Positions 32,562 to 33,701 of a stretch of DNA of 33,701 bases are shown one piece after another. The DNA comes from Lysobacterales bacterium. GTDB taxonomy: Bacteria; Pseudomonadota; Gammaproteobacteria; Xanthomonadales; Rhodanobacteraceae. The notes under the pieces were generated by a model that was not told where the DNA came from, ran no database searches, and worked only from the letters and a program-made list of their open reading frames with translations. A program made the position numbers and the translations under genes. Location of the stretch: NCBI GenBank assembly GCA_017302215.1, contig JAFLDX010000010.1, forward strand, positions 1 through 33,701. Reading direction: 5' to 3'. How positions within the stretch are numbered: position 1 is the first letter of the stretch; the number at the start of each line of letters is the position of its first letter.

Positions 32562-33530
32562 TTACTGCGCGCTTTCGGACGACGCTTTCGTCTCTTCCGG
32601 AATCTTGAACGACTGACTTTTCGACCACGACACGAGACCCAGGTCGAACCCCCACCGCAATTGGATGACCAGGTCCGGAGTGTTGTCGGCATCGGAAGAG
32701 GACGCGATCACGAGCCCGCCCAGGCGGCGGGCGAGACCTTCATTCACGTCCGCGGCTTCCTTCACTTGGGCCACGGCAACCAGCTCCCTCCTGGTTGCGT
32801 CGCCTTGGGTCCAGAGCGTGCGCAGGGATACGCCCGAAGCCTGCACGCTCGGGTCGGCATTCAGCGCATTCGCGGCCGCGACGAGATCGACGAAGGGCTG
32901 CGTCTTGAGCACGTGCGCGAATGCCAACGGACCGAGCGACGCCATCGCTGCCAGCACGCCAACCGCGATCCGGTGCCCGCCCCGCAGCGGCGACATTGCC
33001 GGCGCCTCGGCCGGCGAAGCCTCGCTCACAACCGATGTTCCGGTTGCGAGGTCATGCAGGGATCGACGCGAGGGGCGATTGAACAGGTACAGATAGATGG
33101 TTGCGAGAGCTCCACCGGAAACGACCACGGAACCCAGCATCATCCATGGCAGCGCACTGTGGAAGGCCGCCGGCAACCACGCTCCGTTCATGTAGAACGG
33201 CAGGCCAAGCACGACCTGGCGTGCGAACGCGCGTCGCACACTGATCAGGCCGCCGTCCGACCCCACCACGCGGATGAACAACGCCGCCTTGCCCAGGGTC
33301 TGGCCCTGTCCGATGCGGCTGTTGAGCAGGCCGAAGTAGAGCAACGCCAAGCCGAAACCGACCCATCGTCCGACCGATCCGAGCGCAACCACCTGCTCGG
33401 TCCAGACCCAGCAAATGACGCCACCCACCAGCATCAGGATGATCGTGTCCAGTGCGAGCGCACCGAGGCGTCGCCAGAAGCCGGCGAATTGCACGGGAGC
33501 GGACACTTCGGCATTCGCAGGGTCGGACAT
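32562..33530 (-). CDS. RDD-family membrane protein
   Basis: This 322-residue protein begins MSDPANAEVSAPVQFAGFWR. The RDD domain (about 16-165) has the characteristic FAGFWRRLGALALDTIILML segment and further spans (WVGFGLALLYFGLL, LPWMMLGSVVVSGGALATIY). GQTLGKAALFIRVV matches the RDD consensus. One more span (AVGVLAAMASLGPLAFAHVL) anchors a C-terminal soluble domain of about 110 residues, probably outside the cytoplasm. The tail reads PEETKASSESAQ. GGGG lies before the ATG at 33530. A longer ORF start at 33572 is possible but lacks a ribosome site. Function is unknown. Some RDD proteins act in ion transport. Confidence 0.88.
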   Translation of the reverse strand: MSDPANAEVSAPVQFAGFWRRLGALALDTIILMLVGGVICWVWTEQVVALGSVGRWVGFGLALLYFGLLNSRIGQGQTLGKAALFIRVVGSDGGLISVRRAFARQVVLGLPFYMNGAWLPAAFHSALPWMMLGSVVVSGGALATIYLYLFNRPSRRSLHDLATGTSVVSEASPAEAPAMSPLRGGHRIAVGVLAAMASLGPLAFAHVLKTQPFVDLVAAANALNADPSVQASGVSLRTLWTQGDATRRELVAVAQVKEAADVNEGLARRLGGLVIASSSDADNTPDLVIQLRWGFDLGLVSWSKSQSFKIPEETKASSESAQ

Positions 33531-33574
33531 GCATTCCCCGAATCGACGAGCGTGCGCGGATGTTGACATCAATC

Positions 33575-33590
33575 GAACGGGGTCAGGTTC
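33575..33590. repeat. GAACGGGGTCAGGTTC motif, second copy near the RDD gene
   Basis: GAAC/GTTC ends flank GGGGTCAG. It resembles the repeat at 32491-32506 (11 or more of 16 bases alike). Similar GGGGTCAGGTTC strings are common as dispersed repeats in related genomes, in my recollection. This suggests a small repeat family. Confidence 0.35.
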
Positions 33591-33662
33591 TGAGGTTTCC
33601 CCACGAATGATCCAGTGAGATCAGTCGTTTGGCATCATCCGTTGGTAGCAAGAGTTGCGCGC

Positions 33663-33701
33663 ATGGCGCAGTCTTCAAGGCGACGAAACCAACGAAGGCT
33701 G
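33663..33701 (+). other. Possible start of a gene cut by the right edge
   Basis: An ATG at 33663 opens a frame of 13 basic codons (MAQSSRRRNQRR) that runs off the window. The local DNA is less GC-rich than average, as is common near transposase or acquired genes. Too little is visible to name it. Confidence 0.15.

Noticed and set aside
1..33701. CRISPR array, tRNA, rRNA or prophage genes
   Set aside because: No regularly spaced direct repeats, cloverleaf pattern or phage structural proteins were seen on either strand.

Overview
The window is GC-rich chromosomal DNA from a proteobacterium, most likely a gammaproteobacterium of the Xanthomonadales/Lysobacterales group (Rhodanobacteraceae or Dokdonella/Lysobacter-like). 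This is inferred from gene content and style. The evidence is an alpha-amino-acid ester hydrolase-like CocE protein, a PE-LIG-POL LigD divergent from Ku, many Sec-exported proteins with a C-terminal FxDGFD-type ending, and a REP doublet carrying a TGTGGGAGC core. No tRNA, rRNA, CRISPR array, complete insertion sequence or phage module was seen. The ends cut one gene on the left and possibly one on the right.

Layout. 1-2.4 kb: a saccharopine-dehydrogenase-like oxidoreductase (partial), an AraC regulator, a 50-residue Cys-rich protein and a GFA-type zinc protein whose 3' end is tandemly duplicated. 2.5-6.3 kb: exported proteins, including a small periplasmic protein facing a two-gene operon (small exported protein plus a PA-domain zincin protease) across a perfect 44-bp palindrome, then a secreted beta-propeller. 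6.5-9.5 kb: an S9 prolyl-oligopeptidase-type peptidase, a bacterioferritin lacking the usual haem Met, and a DUF421/YetF membrane protein. 9.7-12.0 kb: an EVE-like/HNH nuclease of probable modification-dependent restriction type, a TrmY-type SPOUT methyltransferase and a VOC/PhnB-like protein. 12.1-15.8 kb: a membrane-anchored winged-helix/TPR regulator with no standard start codon where its DNA-binding domain should begin, divergent from a seven-bladed kelch-like secreted protein.

15.8-16.3 kb is the only large gap without a confident gene. 16.3-19.0 kb: a CocE/AEH hydrolase and an unrecognised membrane protein. 19.2-22.1 kb: an SPFH-SHOCT protein, a double zinc-ribbon protein with a C-terminal membrane segment, and a small single-span protein. 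This resembles the ydjI/ydjG/ydjH part of the Bacillus PspA membrane-stress locus, but no pspA is visible. 22.1-25.7 kb: an M19 dipeptidase and a fusion of a CelB/ChbC-type PTS EIIC with an EAL c-di-GMP phosphodiesterase domain. 25.9-29.4 kb: a complete bacterial NHEJ pair, ligD and ku, transcribed divergently from a region holding a long imperfect inverted repeat. 29.6-33.5 kb: a VWA lipoprotein, a four-repeat choice-of-anchor-D secreted protein ending in FGDGFDD, and an RDD membrane protein flanked by two GGTTC-ended repeat motifs.

Overall this looks like a normal chromosomal region rich in envelope and secreted proteins rather than a mobile island. The items most likely to hide undescribed biology are the shared C-terminal FxDGFD signature of secreted proteins, the sugar-permease/c-di-GMP fusion, the SPFH/zinc-ribbon membrane module, the EVE-HNH nuclease and the TrmY-like enzyme.
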